From: Pseudoroseicyclus_A sp041714655
Lineage (GTDB): Bacteria > Pseudomonadota > Alphaproteobacteria > Rhodobacterales > Rhodobacteraceae
Assembly: GCF_041714655.1 (NCBI RefSeq)
Contig: NZ_CP168219.1
Span: 248,001 to 312,000 of the forward strand
Length of the DNA stretch: 64,000 nucleotides
Reading direction: 5' to 3'
The notes under the pieces were generated by a model, which was not told where the DNA came from, searched no databases, and saw only the letters and a program-made list of their open reading frames with translations. Positions 33,673-41,193 of this stretch are shown piece after piece. Position numbers and translations under genes: made by a program. The first letter of the stretch is position 1; every line of letters starts with the position of its first letter.

Positions 33673-33837
33673 CCCCGCCCGGTACGCGCCGCAGGCGCAG
33701 GGCGAGCGCCGGCCCGTCCCGCGGGCTGGCGCTCCCGAGGGGCAGCGCGTCGCTTCGAGCGGGGATGTGGCGGCACCATAAAGCACGCCGTTCAGCCGTC
33801 AGTAGTGCCATCCCCCGGGCCGGCGCTCGCCCTGCGC
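33673..33837. repeat. Long inverted-end repeat, copy 2
   Basis: 165 bp. The 18-base head is identical to copy 1; the 22-bp inverted ends (33695-33716 and 33816-33837) are perfect complements. The centre keeps ACCATAAAGC but otherwise differs from copy 1, so ends and head are under stronger constraint than the middle. Confidence 0.85.
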
Positions 33838-33864
33838 GGCGAGGGCGGGATGTGGGGCGGGGAA

Positions 33865-33888
33865 GGTGGGTTACAAACCCACCCTACG
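33865..33888. repeat. REP-like palindrome, GTGGGTT-ACA-AACCCAC type
   Basis: Same 24 bases as at 23452 and 38722, here 27 bases after the end of repeat copy 2 and 38 bases past the dxs stop codon. Confidence 0.75.
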
Positions 33889-33926
33889 CCGGGTGGCCTA
33901 CGGAATTCGCGCCAGACTCGCGGGCC

Positions 33927-35843
33927 TCAGGCCCTCCTGCCCATCACCGAAAGGCCGAGCGCGGATTGCGCGACCTCGGCGATGTCCTCCGCCGAGAGGC
34001 CGGCGGTGCGGTACATGTCTTCCGGGGTCGACTGGTCGATGAAGATGTCGGGCAGCACCATCGGGCGGAAGGCGAGGCCCTTGTCGAAGACGCCCTCCCG
34101 CGCCAGCAACTGCGCCACATGCGCGGCGAAGCCGCCGACGGCGCCCTCCTCGATGGTCACCAGCGCCTCGTGATCGCGGGCGAGGCGGAGGATCAGCTCT
34201 TCGTCCAGGGGCTTGGCGAAGCGCGCATCCGCCACCGTCGGCTCGATGCCCTTGCGGGCGAGCATGTCGGCGGCCTTCTCGGCCTCCGCCAGCCGGGTCC
34301 CCAGCGACAGCAGAGCCACGCGGCTCCCCTCGCGGATGACCCGGCCGCGGCCGATTTCCAGCGGCTCCGGCGCCTCGGGCAGCTCGACGCCCACACCCTC
34401 GCCCCGCGGGAAGCGGAAGGCGATGGGGCCGTCGTCATGCGCCGCCGCCGTCGCCACCATGCGCACCAGCTCCGCCTCGTCGGCCGCCGCCATCACCGTG
34501 AAACCGGGCAGGTTGGAAAGATAGGCGATGTCGAAGGCCCCGGCATGGGTGGCGCCATCCGCCCCGACCAGCCCGGCGCGGTCGATGGCGAAGCGCACCG
34601 GCAGGCGCTGGATGGCGACGTCATGGACGACCTGATCGTAGCCGCGCTGCAGGAAGGTCGAGTAGATGGCGCAGAAGGGCCTCATCCCCGCCGCCGCGAG
34701 GCCCGCCGCGAAGGTCACCGCATGCTGCTCGGCAATGCCGACGTCGAAGCAGCGGGAGGCGTAGCGCTCCATGAACCGGGCGAGGCCGGTGCCGTCGGGC
34801 ATCGCCGCCGTCACGGCGCAGATGCGGCCGTCCTTCTCCGCTTCCTTGACGAGAGCGCTTGAAAAGACGCTCGTGTAGGATGGCGCGTTGCTCTTGGCCT
34901 TGGACTGCTTGCCTGTCACCACGTCGAATTTCGACGTCGCATGGCCGCGGTCGGCGGCGCCCTCGGCGGGGGCGTAGCCCTTGCCCTTCCGCGTGATCGT
35001 ATGGATCAGCACCGGCCCGTCCGCCCGCGCCTTGACGGTGCGCAGGACCGCCATGAGCTGCTCCATGTCATGCCCGTCGATCGGGCCGACATAGGAGAAG
35101 CCCATCTCCTCGAAGATCGAGCCGCCGACGGCGAGGTGCTTCAGCACGTCCTTCGCGCGCTTCGCCCCCTCGCGGAAGGGGCCCGGCAGCATGCTCACCG
35201 CGCCCTTGGCCGCGGCCTTCAGATCCTGGAACGGCGCGCCGGCGTAGAGGCGCGAGAGATAGGCCGACATGGCGCCCACGGGCGGCGCGATGGACATCTC
35301 GTTGTCGTTGAGGATGACGATCAGCCGGCGGCCGAGATGGCCGGCGTTGTTCATCGCCTCATAGGCCATGCCGGCGCTCATGGCGCCGTCGCCGATGACC
35401 GCGATGGCATCGCCCACGCCCTCGGCTCCCAGATCGCGCGCCACGGCGAAGCCGAGCGCGGCGGAGATGGAGGTGGAGCTGTGGGCGGCGCCGAAGGGGT
35501 CGTAAGGGCTCTCGCTCCGCTTGGTGAAGCCCGAGAGCCCGTCCTTTTGGCGCAGCGTGCGAATGCGGTCGCGGCGGCCGGTCAGGATCTTGTGGGGATA
35601 GGCCTGGTGGCCGACATCCCAGATGATCTTGTCGCGGGGCGCATCGAAGGTGGCGTGGAGCGCCACGGTCAGCTCGACGACGCCGAGGCCCGCACCGAGG
35701 TGCCCCCCGGTGACGGAGACGGCCGAGATCGTCTCGGCCCGCAGCTCGCCCGCCAGCTCCGTCAGCTCGCGGAGCGACAGGGCCTTGAGGTCCGCCGGAG
35801 AGGCGACGCGGTCGAGAAGGGGGGTCTTCGGGGTATCGGTCAT
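33927..35843 (-). CDS. dxs: 1-Deoxy-D-xylulose-5-phosphate synthase
   Basis: First step of the non-mevalonate isoprenoid pathway: pyruvate + glyceraldehyde 3-phosphate to DXP, ThDP-dependent. The 638-aa protein has GGHLGAGLGVVELTVALH, the ThDP motif IGDGAMSAGMAYEAMNNAG with NDNEMSIAPPVG, and the transketolase middle and C-terminal domains (FAIDRAGLVGADGATHAG; NLPGFTVMAAAD). Length is normal. It starts 5 bases after ispA ends, the last gene of the HDAC-xseB-ispA-dxs run, so synthesis of DXP and of farnesyl diphosphate is co-regulated. Confidence 0.97.
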   Translation of the reverse strand: MTDTPKTPLLDRVASPADLKALSLRELTELAGELRAETISAVSVTGGHLGAGLGVVELTVALHATFDAPRDKIIWDVGHQAYPHKILTGRRDRIRTLRQKDGLSGFTKRSESPYDPFGAAHSSTSISAALGFAVARDLGAEGVGDAIAVIGDGAMSAGMAYEAMNNAGHLGRRLIVILNDNEMSIAPPVGAMSAYLSRLYAGAPFQDLKAAAKGAVSMLPGPFREGAKRAKDVLKHLAVGGSIFEEMGFSYVGPIDGHDMEQLMAVLRTVKARADGPVLIHTITRKGKGYAPAEGAADRGHATSKFDVVTGKQSKAKSNAPSYTSVFSSALVKEAEKDGRICAVTAAMPDGTGLARFMERYASRCFDVGIAEQHAVTFAAGLAAAGMRPFCAIYSTFLQRGYDQVVHDVAIQRLPVRFAIDRAGLVGADGATHAGAFDIAYLSNLPGFTVMAAADEAELVRMVATAAAHDDGPIAFRFPRGEGVGVELPEAPEPLEIGRGRVIREGSRVALLSLGTRLAEAEKAADMLARKGIEPTVADARFAKPLDEELILRLARDHEALVTIEEGAVGGFAAHVAQLLAREGVFDKGLAFRPMVLPDIFIDQSTPEDMYRTAGLSAEDIAEVAQSALGLSVMGRRA

Positions 35844-35848
35844 GGGGC

Positions 35849-36718
35849 CTACCTGTCCCGCGAGATAGCGAAGCGCGCGGCGTCCCGCAACGGGAGCGCC
35901 TTCACGCCATAGGGAGAGATAGCCGCTTCGGCCGCCTCGGCCAGCTCGGCGGCGCGGGCGCGGGCGCCCTCGACGCCCAGGAGCGACACGAAGGTCGCCT
36001 TGCCCGCATGGGCATCCTTGCCGGTGGCCTTGCCGAGCGTCGCGGCATCGCCCTCCACATCCAGCAAATCGTCGGCGATCTGGAAGCCGAGGCCGAGCGC
36101 GGCGCCATAGGCGGCGAAGGGGGCCGGGTCCTCCCCCGCGATCCGCGCGCCGGCCATGGCGGCCCAGGAGAGGAGCGCGCCGGTCTTGCCGGCCTGGAGC
36201 CGCTCGATCTGCGGCAGGGTCAGCGGCTCGGGCGCGGTCTCGGCGGCGATGTCCATCGCCTGCCCGCCGACCATGCCGTGGATGCCGGCGGCCTCGGCCA
36301 GCGAGGTCACGAGGCCGAGCCGCGCCTCGGCGGTGGCCCGCACATCGGCGGCGAGCGCGAAGGCGAGGGATTGGAGGCCATCGCCGGCGAGCACGGCGGT
36401 GGCCTCGTCCCAGCGCTTGTGCAGCGTCGGGCGGCCGCGGCGGAGATCGTCGTCATCCATGCAGGGCAGGTCGTCATGGGCGAGCGAATAGGCATGCATC
36501 GCCTCGATGGCGGCGGCGGGGCCGGAGGCATCGGTCGCCCCGAAGATCTTCGCGCTCTCCTCCACGAGGAAGGCGCGCAGCCCCTTGCCGCCTTCGGCCG
36601 CATAGGCCATCGCCTCGGCCACGTCGCCGCCGGGGCCCCCGGCCCCCGAAACGGCGGCACGGATGCGTTCGGCGGCCCGCCCGGCGGCGGCCTCCATCTG
36701 GGCGATGAGGGTGGTCAT
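35849..36718 (-). CDS. ispA: Farnesyl diphosphate (polyprenyl) synthase
   Basis: Condenses isopentenyl diphosphate with allylic diphosphates to give farnesyl or geranylgeranyl diphosphate. The 289-aa protein carries the first Asp-rich motif in LAHDDLPCMDDDDLRRG, with the two residues (PC) that typify short-chain bacterial synthases, and the second in FQIADDLLDVEGD. The ATG at 36718 overlaps the xseB stop; a longer frame to 36811 is not conserved. Product chain length is most likely C15. Confidence 0.95.
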   Translation of the reverse strand: MTTLIAQMEAAAGRAAERIRAAVSGAGGPGGDVAEAMAYAAEGGKGLRAFLVEESAKIFGATDASGPAAAIEAMHAYSLAHDDLPCMDDDDLRRGRPTLHKRWDEATAVLAGDGLQSLAFALAADVRATAEARLGLVTSLAEAAGIHGMVGGQAMDIAAETAPEPLTLPQIERLQAGKTGALLSWAAMAGARIAGEDPAPFAAYGAALGLGFQIADDLLDVEGDAATLGKATGKDAHAGKATFVSLLGVEGARARAAELAEAAEAAISPYGVKALPLRDAARFAISRDR

Positions 36719-36954
36719 CAGGCCTCGAAGGGTTCCGTGCCCGAGGGCTTGCCGCTCGAGAGCTTGATCTTCTCGACCTTCTCCTCGGCTTCGGCGAGCT
36801 TCTTCTCGCAATGCGCCTTCAGCGCCGCGCCGCGGTTGTAGAGCGCGATGCTCTCCTCCAGCGGCACCTCGCCACGGTCGAGCTTGGTGACCACCTGCTC
36901 GAGCTCGGCCAGCGCCGCCTCGAAGCTCATGCCGTCTACCGGTGTCTCGCTCAT
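36718..36954 (-). CDS. xseB: Exodeoxyribonuclease VII small subunit
   Basis: 78-aa small subunit of exonuclease VII, which degrades single-stranded DNA together with XseA. It is recognised by FEAALAELEQVVTKLDRGE and VPLEESIALYNRGAALKAHCEKKL, two antiparallel helices. It sits directly before ispA and dxs, a conserved bacterial arrangement. Start and stop overlap both neighbours (ATGA at each end). Confidence 0.96.
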   Translation of the reverse strand: MSETPVDGMSFEAALAELEQVVTKLDRGEVPLEESIALYNRGAALKAHCEKKLAEAEEKVEKIKLSSGKPSGTEPFEA

Positions 36955-37874
36955 GCCCGCTCCTTCAACGTCTCGACATGGGCGCGCACAGACGCGCCCA
37001 GCGCCGCAAGGTCATAGCCCCCTTCGAGGAGGGAGACCAGCTTGCCGCCGCAGAGCTCTTGTGCAGCGCCGGTCAAAAGGCCGGTGAGCCTGGCGTAATC
37101 CGCCGTCTGCATGGCGAGCCCGGCGAGCGGGTCATCCTCATGCGCGTCGAAGCCGGCGGAGAGGATGATGAGCTCGGGCGAGAAGGCGCGGACGCGGGGG
37201 AGGATCTGCCGCTCCCAGATGCGGATGATCTCGGCCCCCGTCGTGCCCTCGGCGAGGGCGACGTTGACAATCGTGTCATGCGGGCCGGTCTCGGCGGGGT
37301 CGCCCGTGCCGGGGTAGAGCGGCATCTGATGCGAGGAGCAGAAGAGGATGCGCGGGTCGTCCTTCACGCAATCCTCCGTGCCGTTGCCGTGGTGGACGTC
37401 GAAATCCAGCACCGCCACGCGGGAAAGCCCGTGATGGTCGAGCGCCGCCTTCGCCGCGATGGCGGCGTTGGAGAGGAGGCAGAAGCCCATGGCCGTCTCG
37501 CGCTCGGCGTGGTGGCCGGGGGGCCTCGTGGCGACGAAGGCATTGTCCGCCGCGCCGGAGAGGACGAGCTCCACCGCCTTCACCGCCGCCCCGGCGGCGC
37601 GGAAGGCGGCGCCGAGCGAGCCGGGGGAGAGCTGGGTGTCGGGGTCGAGCCGCCGCCACCCCTCCTCCGGCTCGGCGCGGCGGAGGCTGTCGAGATAGCG
37701 CTTTGGATGCGCGCGGAGGATGTCGGCCTCGGCGGCGAAGGGGGCATCGAGCCGGGCAAGGTCCATCCCCTCGAGCGCCGCCATCACGGCATCGAGACGG
37801 GCGACTTGCTCGGCATGGCCGGGCGGGTTGATATGCTGCCAGCAATCGGGATGTGTGAGGAGCGCGGTGACCAT
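36951..37874 (-). CDS. Histone-deacetylase-family hydrolase
   Basis: A 307-aa zinc deacetylase of the bacterial class II HDAC/acetylpolyamine amidohydrolase group. Features are the start TALLTHPDCWQHINPPGH, the catalytic His pair in ATRPPGHHAERETAMGFCLL, zinc ligands in VLDFDVHHGNGT, and SAGFDAHEDDPLAGL with the second Asp ligand. All catalytic residues look present. Substrates may be acetylated polyamines or proteins. A longer frame runs to 38204, but the conserved start is at 37874, within CATG shared with the divergent secreted-protein gene. Overlaps xseB by 4 bases. Confidence 0.92.
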   Translation of the reverse strand: MVTALLTHPDCWQHINPPGHAEQVARLDAVMAALEGMDLARLDAPFAAEADILRAHPKRYLDSLRRAEPEEGWRRLDPDTQLSPGSLGAAFRAAGAAVKAVELVLSGAADNAFVATRPPGHHAERETAMGFCLLSNAAIAAKAALDHHGLSRVAVLDFDVHHGNGTEDCVKDDPRILFCSSHQMPLYPGTGDPAETGPHDTIVNVALAEGTTGAEIIRIWERQILPRVRAFSPELIILSAGFDAHEDDPLAGLAMQTADYARLTGLLTGAAQELCGGKLVSLLEGGYDLAALGASVRAHVETLKERA

Positions 37875-38430
37875 GACACGAAGGAAACAGCTCGCCGGAG
37901 CGCTTGCAAGCGCCCTGATCGCCGGCGCGGCCTGGGGGCAGGTCCCGCAGGGCGTGACCGAGGTCTCCGCCGACCTCGACGGCGACGGGGTGGCGGAGTT
38001 CTTCACGCTGGAGGTGACGGAGGAGGCCGTGGGCGACCTCCACGTGGCGGCAGGCGGAACGGAGCAGGTCTTCGAGAATATCGCCTGGGCCGGCAGCATG
38101 TACGGCACCTTGCCCTGGCTGGAGCTGTCACCCGGCGGGTCGCTGCAGATCCATGCCGCCAATGACGCGATCGGCCGCAACCGCTGGCATTTGATGCTCA
38201 CCATCGCCTGGCGGCAGGGCGCCTACCGCGTCGCCGGGCTCACCTACGAGTGGCGCGATACGCTCAATCTGAAGGACTCGGGGCGCTGCGACATCAACCT
38301 GCTGACCGGCAATGGCGTGGTCGAGGATGCCTCCGGCGAGCGGCTGATCGCCGTGACGGGAGAGGCGCCCCTGCTGGCCGACTGGCAGCGCGACGACGGG
38401 CGCGAAGGGGTGCTCTGCGGGCTCTGGTGA
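37873..38430 (+). CDS. Secreted protein with Asp-rich (EF-hand-like) segment
   Basis: A 185-aa exported protein of unknown function. The signal peptide MTRRKQLAGALASALIAGAAWG is followed by VSADLDGDGVAEFFTLEV, which resembles a Ca-binding DxDxDG loop of the VCBS/FG-GAP type. The middle and C-terminus (HLMLTIAWRQGAYRVAGLTYEW) are beta-rich, with cysteines near 138 and 183. Its ATG shares the sequence CATG with the start codon of the divergent HDAC-family gene, so any promoter lies inside that gene. Confidence 0.75.
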   Translation: MTRRKQLAGALASALIAGAAWGQVPQGVTEVSADLDGDGVAEFFTLEVTEEAVGDLHVAAGGTEQVFENIAWAGSMYGTLPWLELSPGGSLQIHAANDAIGRNRWHLMLTIAWRQGAYRVAGLTYEWRDTLNLKDSGRCDINLLTGNGVVEDASGERLIAVTGEAPLLADWQRDDGREGVLCGLW

Positions 38431-38457
38431 GGGGCAGGGCAGGGCGGTGAGTGGGGT

Positions 38458-38481
38458 GGCGGGCTGAAGCCCGCCCTACGG
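38458..38481. repeat. REP-like palindrome, GCGGGCTGAAGCCCGC type
   Basis: GGCGGGCTGAAGCCCGCC + CTACGG, almost identical to 33613-33635. It stands 43 bases before copy 3 of the long repeat, in a 435-base gene-free region (38431-38865). Confidence 0.72.
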
Positions 38482-38523
38482 TCTCCTTACGGGGTTCACA
38501 TCCTATCCGACGGTCGTGCGGCT

Positions 38524-38691
38524 CCCCGCCCGGTACGCGCCGGCACGGCGCAGGGCGAGCGCCGGCCCGTCCCGCGGGTCGGCGCTCTCGTGGTGCTGGG
38601 CCCTGCCGGTGAGCGGGGAGGTGGCTACACCATAAAGCGCGATGCGGCCCCGGCAGGAGCGCCCACCCCCGGGCCGGCGCTCGCCCTGCGC
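38524..38691. repeat. Long inverted-end repeat, copy 3
   Basis: 168 bp; identical 18-base head, then perfect 22-bp inverted ends (38548-38569 and 38670-38691). The centre contains ACCATAAAGCGCGATGCGG, shared almost exactly with copy 1. The head-to-end spacer is GG-CACG rather than the GCAG of the other copies, the only length change. Confidence 0.85.
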
Positions 38692-38721
38692 GGCGCCGTG
38701 GCGCCCGGCTGCGAGGGAGAT

Positions 38722-38838
38722 GGTGGGTTACAAACCCACCCTACGCCTTGCCCCCGGCGTTTGTGGCAGGGGGGCTTCGCTTGGCGCGCCCTATTGGGCA
38801 GGCTCGCGGTGGGGCGGTGGGTTGCAACCCACCCTACG
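38722..38838. repeat. Two REP-like palindromes, GTGGGTT type
   Basis: GGTGGGTTACAAACCCACC + CTACG at 38722-38745 and GGTGGGTTGCAACCCACC + CTACG at 38816-38838, same orientation, 70 bases apart. They fill the space between repeat copy 3 and the petR stop codon. Confidence 0.72.
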
Positions 38839-38865
38839 CTGGTTGCGGCATCTCGCCGCCCCGCC

Positions 38866-39564
38866 TCAATCCGGCGCGAGCATGTAGCCCGACCCGCGCA
38901 CCGTCTGAAGATACCTCGGCTGGCGCGGGTTGCTCTCGATCTTGCGGCGGAGCCGCGTGATCTGCACGTCCACCGCCCGCTCCTGGGCCTGGCCGCCATC
39001 GCGGCCGAGCTCCTCGACCAGATGGGTGCGGGTGAGCGCCTCGCCGGGCCGGGCGGAGAAGATGCGCATCAGCTGGCTCTCCGTCGCCGTCAGCCGCACC
39101 GGCGTTTCCCCAGCCCACATCTCGCCGCGCTCGGTGTCGTAGCGGATCGGGCCGAGATGCAGCACCTTCGGGCGCTGCACCACCGGCGCCACCACCGGCG
39201 CGCGGCGGAGGATGGCGTTGATCCGCAAAAGCAGCTCCTTCGGCTCGAAGGGCTTGCCGAGGTAATCGTCCGCCCCCGCCTCCAGCCCCTCGATGCGGTC
39301 GCCCGTCTCGGCCTTGGCCGTGAGGAGGAGGATCGGCAGCGCCCGCTCGGCACGGAGCGAGCGGCAAAGGCTCACGCCATCCTCCCCCGGCATCATCACG
39401 TCGAGGATCAGCAGGTCGAAGTCGAGCCCGGCCAGCAGCCGCCGCGCATGGGCGGCGTCGCGGGCCATGGTGACCAGAAAGCCGTGCCGCATCAGGAACT
39501 TCTGCAGCAGCGTCCGGATGCGCTCGTCATCGTCGACGAGGAGGAGATGCACCGCCTCGCTCAT
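38866..39564 (-). CDS. petR: Response regulator PetR
   Basis: OmpR-family DNA-binding response regulator, 232 aa. The receiver domain has LLVDDDERI, phospho-acceptor D55 (LLILDVMMPGEDG) and Lys in YLGKPFEPKEL. The winged helix (about 135-232) ends YLQTVRGSGYMLAPD. Named from its pairing with a MarR-type gene (petP), an arrangement described in Rhodobacter capsulatus, where PetR is needed for cytochrome bc1-dependent growth. There the genes lie near petABC; here bc1 genes are not seen and ilvE is the divergent neighbour. No kinase gene is adjacent. The ATG overlaps the petP stop (ATGA). Confidence 0.85.
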   Translation of the reverse strand: MSEAVHLLLVDDDERIRTLLQKFLMRHGFLVTMARDAAHARRLLAGLDFDLLILDVMMPGEDGVSLCRSLRAERALPILLLTAKAETGDRIEGLEAGADDYLGKPFEPKELLLRINAILRRAPVVAPVVQRPKVLHLGPIRYDTERGEMWAGETPVRLTATESQLMRIFSARPGEALTRTHLVEELGRDGGQAQERAVDVQITRLRRKIESNPRQPRYLQTVRGSGYMLAPD

Positions 39565-40061
39565 CGCCGGGGCGCCTCGCTCAAGCGCTCGTATTGCCGG
39601 CGCTGGTCATCGTCCATCATCGCCTCCAGCACCTGGCGGAAGCCGGCGACGGCCTCGGGCCCCGCCGTCCGGTAGGCGGCGCGCATCCGCTCGCGCTGGG
39701 CGTCGGAGAGCTCGCGCTCGAGCGCCTGGCCCGCCTCGGTCAGATGCAGGTTGCGCTCGCGCTTGTCGCTGCGGCCGACGCGGCTTTCCACCAGCCCGTC
39801 CTCGATCAGACTCCGCAGCACCCGGTTGAGGCTCTGCTTGGTGACGCCCAAGGTCGCGAGGAGGTTGTTGACGGTGGTGCCCGGCGCGCGGTGGATGAAG
39901 TGGATGGCGCGGTGATGCGCCCGCCCGTAGGACTTCTCGGCGAGGATGCGGTCGGGATCGGCCGTGAAGCCGCGATAGGCGAAGAACATCGCCTCGATCC
40001 CCTTCCGGAGCTGCTCGTCCGTGAGGAACAGCAGCGCCTGTCCGCCCGCCCCTTCCGCCAT
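39561..40061 (-). CDS. petP: MarR-family regulator PetP
   Basis: A 166-aa winged-helix protein of the MarR type, the partner of PetR. The recognition helix lies in TTVNNLLATLGVTKQSLNRVLRSL, and the wing in VESRVGRSDKRERNLHLTEAG. Two consecutive ATGs (40064 and 40061) follow GGAGG; the second has better spacing (6 bases) and was chosen. A further in-frame ATG at 40109 would place 15 extra residues over a 15-bp dyad at 40093-40107 that looks like its operator. Probably autoregulatory. Confidence 0.85.
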   Translation of the reverse strand: MAEGAGGQALLFLTDEQLRKGIEAMFFAYRGFTADPDRILAEKSYGRAHHRAIHFIHRAPGTTVNNLLATLGVTKQSLNRVLRSLIEDGLVESRVGRSDKRERNLHLTEAGQALERELSDAQRERMRAAYRTAGPEAVAGFRQVLEAMMDDDQRRQYERLSEAPRR

Positions 40062-40092
40062 CATTCTCCTCCCCTTTACGATCACAGAATAT

Positions 40093-40107
40093 GTCAGCCT
40101 TGTTGAC
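40093..40107. promoter_or_regulatory. 15-bp dyad GTCAGC-CTT-GTTGAC upstream of petP
   Basis: Imperfect palindrome 32-46 bases upstream of the petP start, in the 146-base divergent space to ilvE. Within the longer ATGTCA-N7-TGACAT it is perfectly symmetric. The same GTCAGC-N3-GYTGAC form occurs twice before gltD. Size and position suit a MarR-type operator. The right arm includes TTGACA, which could also be a -35 box for ilvE. Confidence 0.5.
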
Positions 40108-40207
40108 ATTCCAAGATGCGACTGATAGCCGAGTCGCCGAAAATTCGCAACTTTATGTCCGAAGCGGACCTATCGGCGAAAGAAGTGCAAAAGAGGAGGA
40201 GGGCGCC

Positions 40208-41077
40208 ATGGTCGGGGCCTATGATGATCGCGACGGCAAGATCTGGATGGACGGCGAGCTCGTCGACTGGCGGGATGCCAAGGTGCATCTCCTGACGCAT
40301 GCCCTGCACTACGCCTCCTCGGTCTTCGAGGGCGAGCGCTGCTACAACGGCAAGATCTTCAAGGGCGAGGCGCATACGCAGCGGCTGATCGCCTCCGCCG
40401 GGATGCTCGATTTCGAGATCCCCTGGACGGCGGACGAGATCGAGGCCGCCAAATACGCCATGCTGAAGGCCAACGGCTGGACGGATGCCTATGTCCGCGC
40501 CATCGCCTGGCGCGGCGCCGGCCCCGACATGGGCGTCAGCGCCGCCCGCAACCCGGTGCGGCTGGCCATCGCCGGCTGGGAATGGGGCAATTACTACGGC
40601 GACGCGAAGATGAAGGGCGCCAAGCTCGACATCTCCAAATGGAAGCGCCCGAGCCCCGAGACGATCCCCAGCCACGCCAAGGCCGCCGGGCTCTACATGA
40701 TCTGCACCATGTCGAAGCACGCGGCGGAGGCGAAGGGCTGCTCCGACGCCATGATGTTCGACTATCGCGGCTATGTGGCCGAGGCGACCGGCGCCAACAT
40801 CTTCTTCGTCAAGAACGGCGAGGTGCATACGCCGCTGCCCGATTGCTTCCTCAACGGCCTGACCCGCCAGACGGTGATCGGGATGCTGAAGGAGAAGGGC
40901 GTCACGGTCCACGAGCGCCACATCATGCCGGAAGAGCTTGAGGGCTTCGAGCAATGCTGGCTGACGGGCACGGCCGCCGAGGTCACCCCGGTCGGCCAGA
41001 TCGGCGACTACAGCTTCGAGGTCGGCGCCCTCACCCGCGACATCGCGGAGAGCTACGAGCGGCTCGTGCGGAGCTAA
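40208..41077 (+). CDS. ilvE: Branched-chain amino-acid aminotransferase
   Basis: Last step of leucine, isoleucine and valine synthesis: transamination of the keto acids with glutamate; a class IV PLP enzyme. The 289-aa protein has the start DRDGKIWMDGELVDWRDAK, the LTHALHYASSVFEGERCY region, the PLP Lys in SHAKAAGLYM, and VAEATGANIFFVKNGEV. The ATG at 40208 is preceded by GAGGAGGAG; the frame is open from 40091 but unconserved there. Divergent from petRP. Confidence 0.96.
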   Translation: MVGAYDDRDGKIWMDGELVDWRDAKVHLLTHALHYASSVFEGERCYNGKIFKGEAHTQRLIASAGMLDFEIPWTADEIEAAKYAMLKANGWTDAYVRAIAWRGAGPDMGVSAARNPVRLAIAGWEWGNYYGDAKMKGAKLDISKWKRPSPETIPSHAKAAGLYMICTMSKHAAEAKGCSDAMMFDYRGYVAEATGANIFFVKNGEVHTPLPDCFLNGLTRQTVIGMLKEKGVTVHERHIMPEELEGFEQCWLTGTAAEVTPVGQIGDYSFEVGALTRDIAESYERLVRS

Positions 41078-41110
41078 GGGCGGCTCGCGGGGCCCAAGGC
41101 CCGTTACAAG

Positions 41111-41144
41111 CGACGCGCCCCCGTTCGACGGCGGGGGCGCGTCG
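41111..41144. terminator. Possible terminator between ilvE and the DMT transporter gene
   Basis: CGACGCGCCCCCG/CGGGGGCGCGTCG, a perfect 13-bp stem with an 8-base loop, 33 bases past ilvE. No T-tract follows in either direction, so it may act as an mRNA-stabilising hairpin instead. Confidence 0.6.
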
Positions 41145-41193
41145 TAAACCGTGGAGCCGAGGCTTAAGCGACTCCCCTGAAACCAGGGGTCCC

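Noticed and set aside
23500..38838. CRISPR array or prophage att sites
   Set aside because: The repeats are over 140 bp, 5-10 kb apart, with no spacers, cas genes or integrase.
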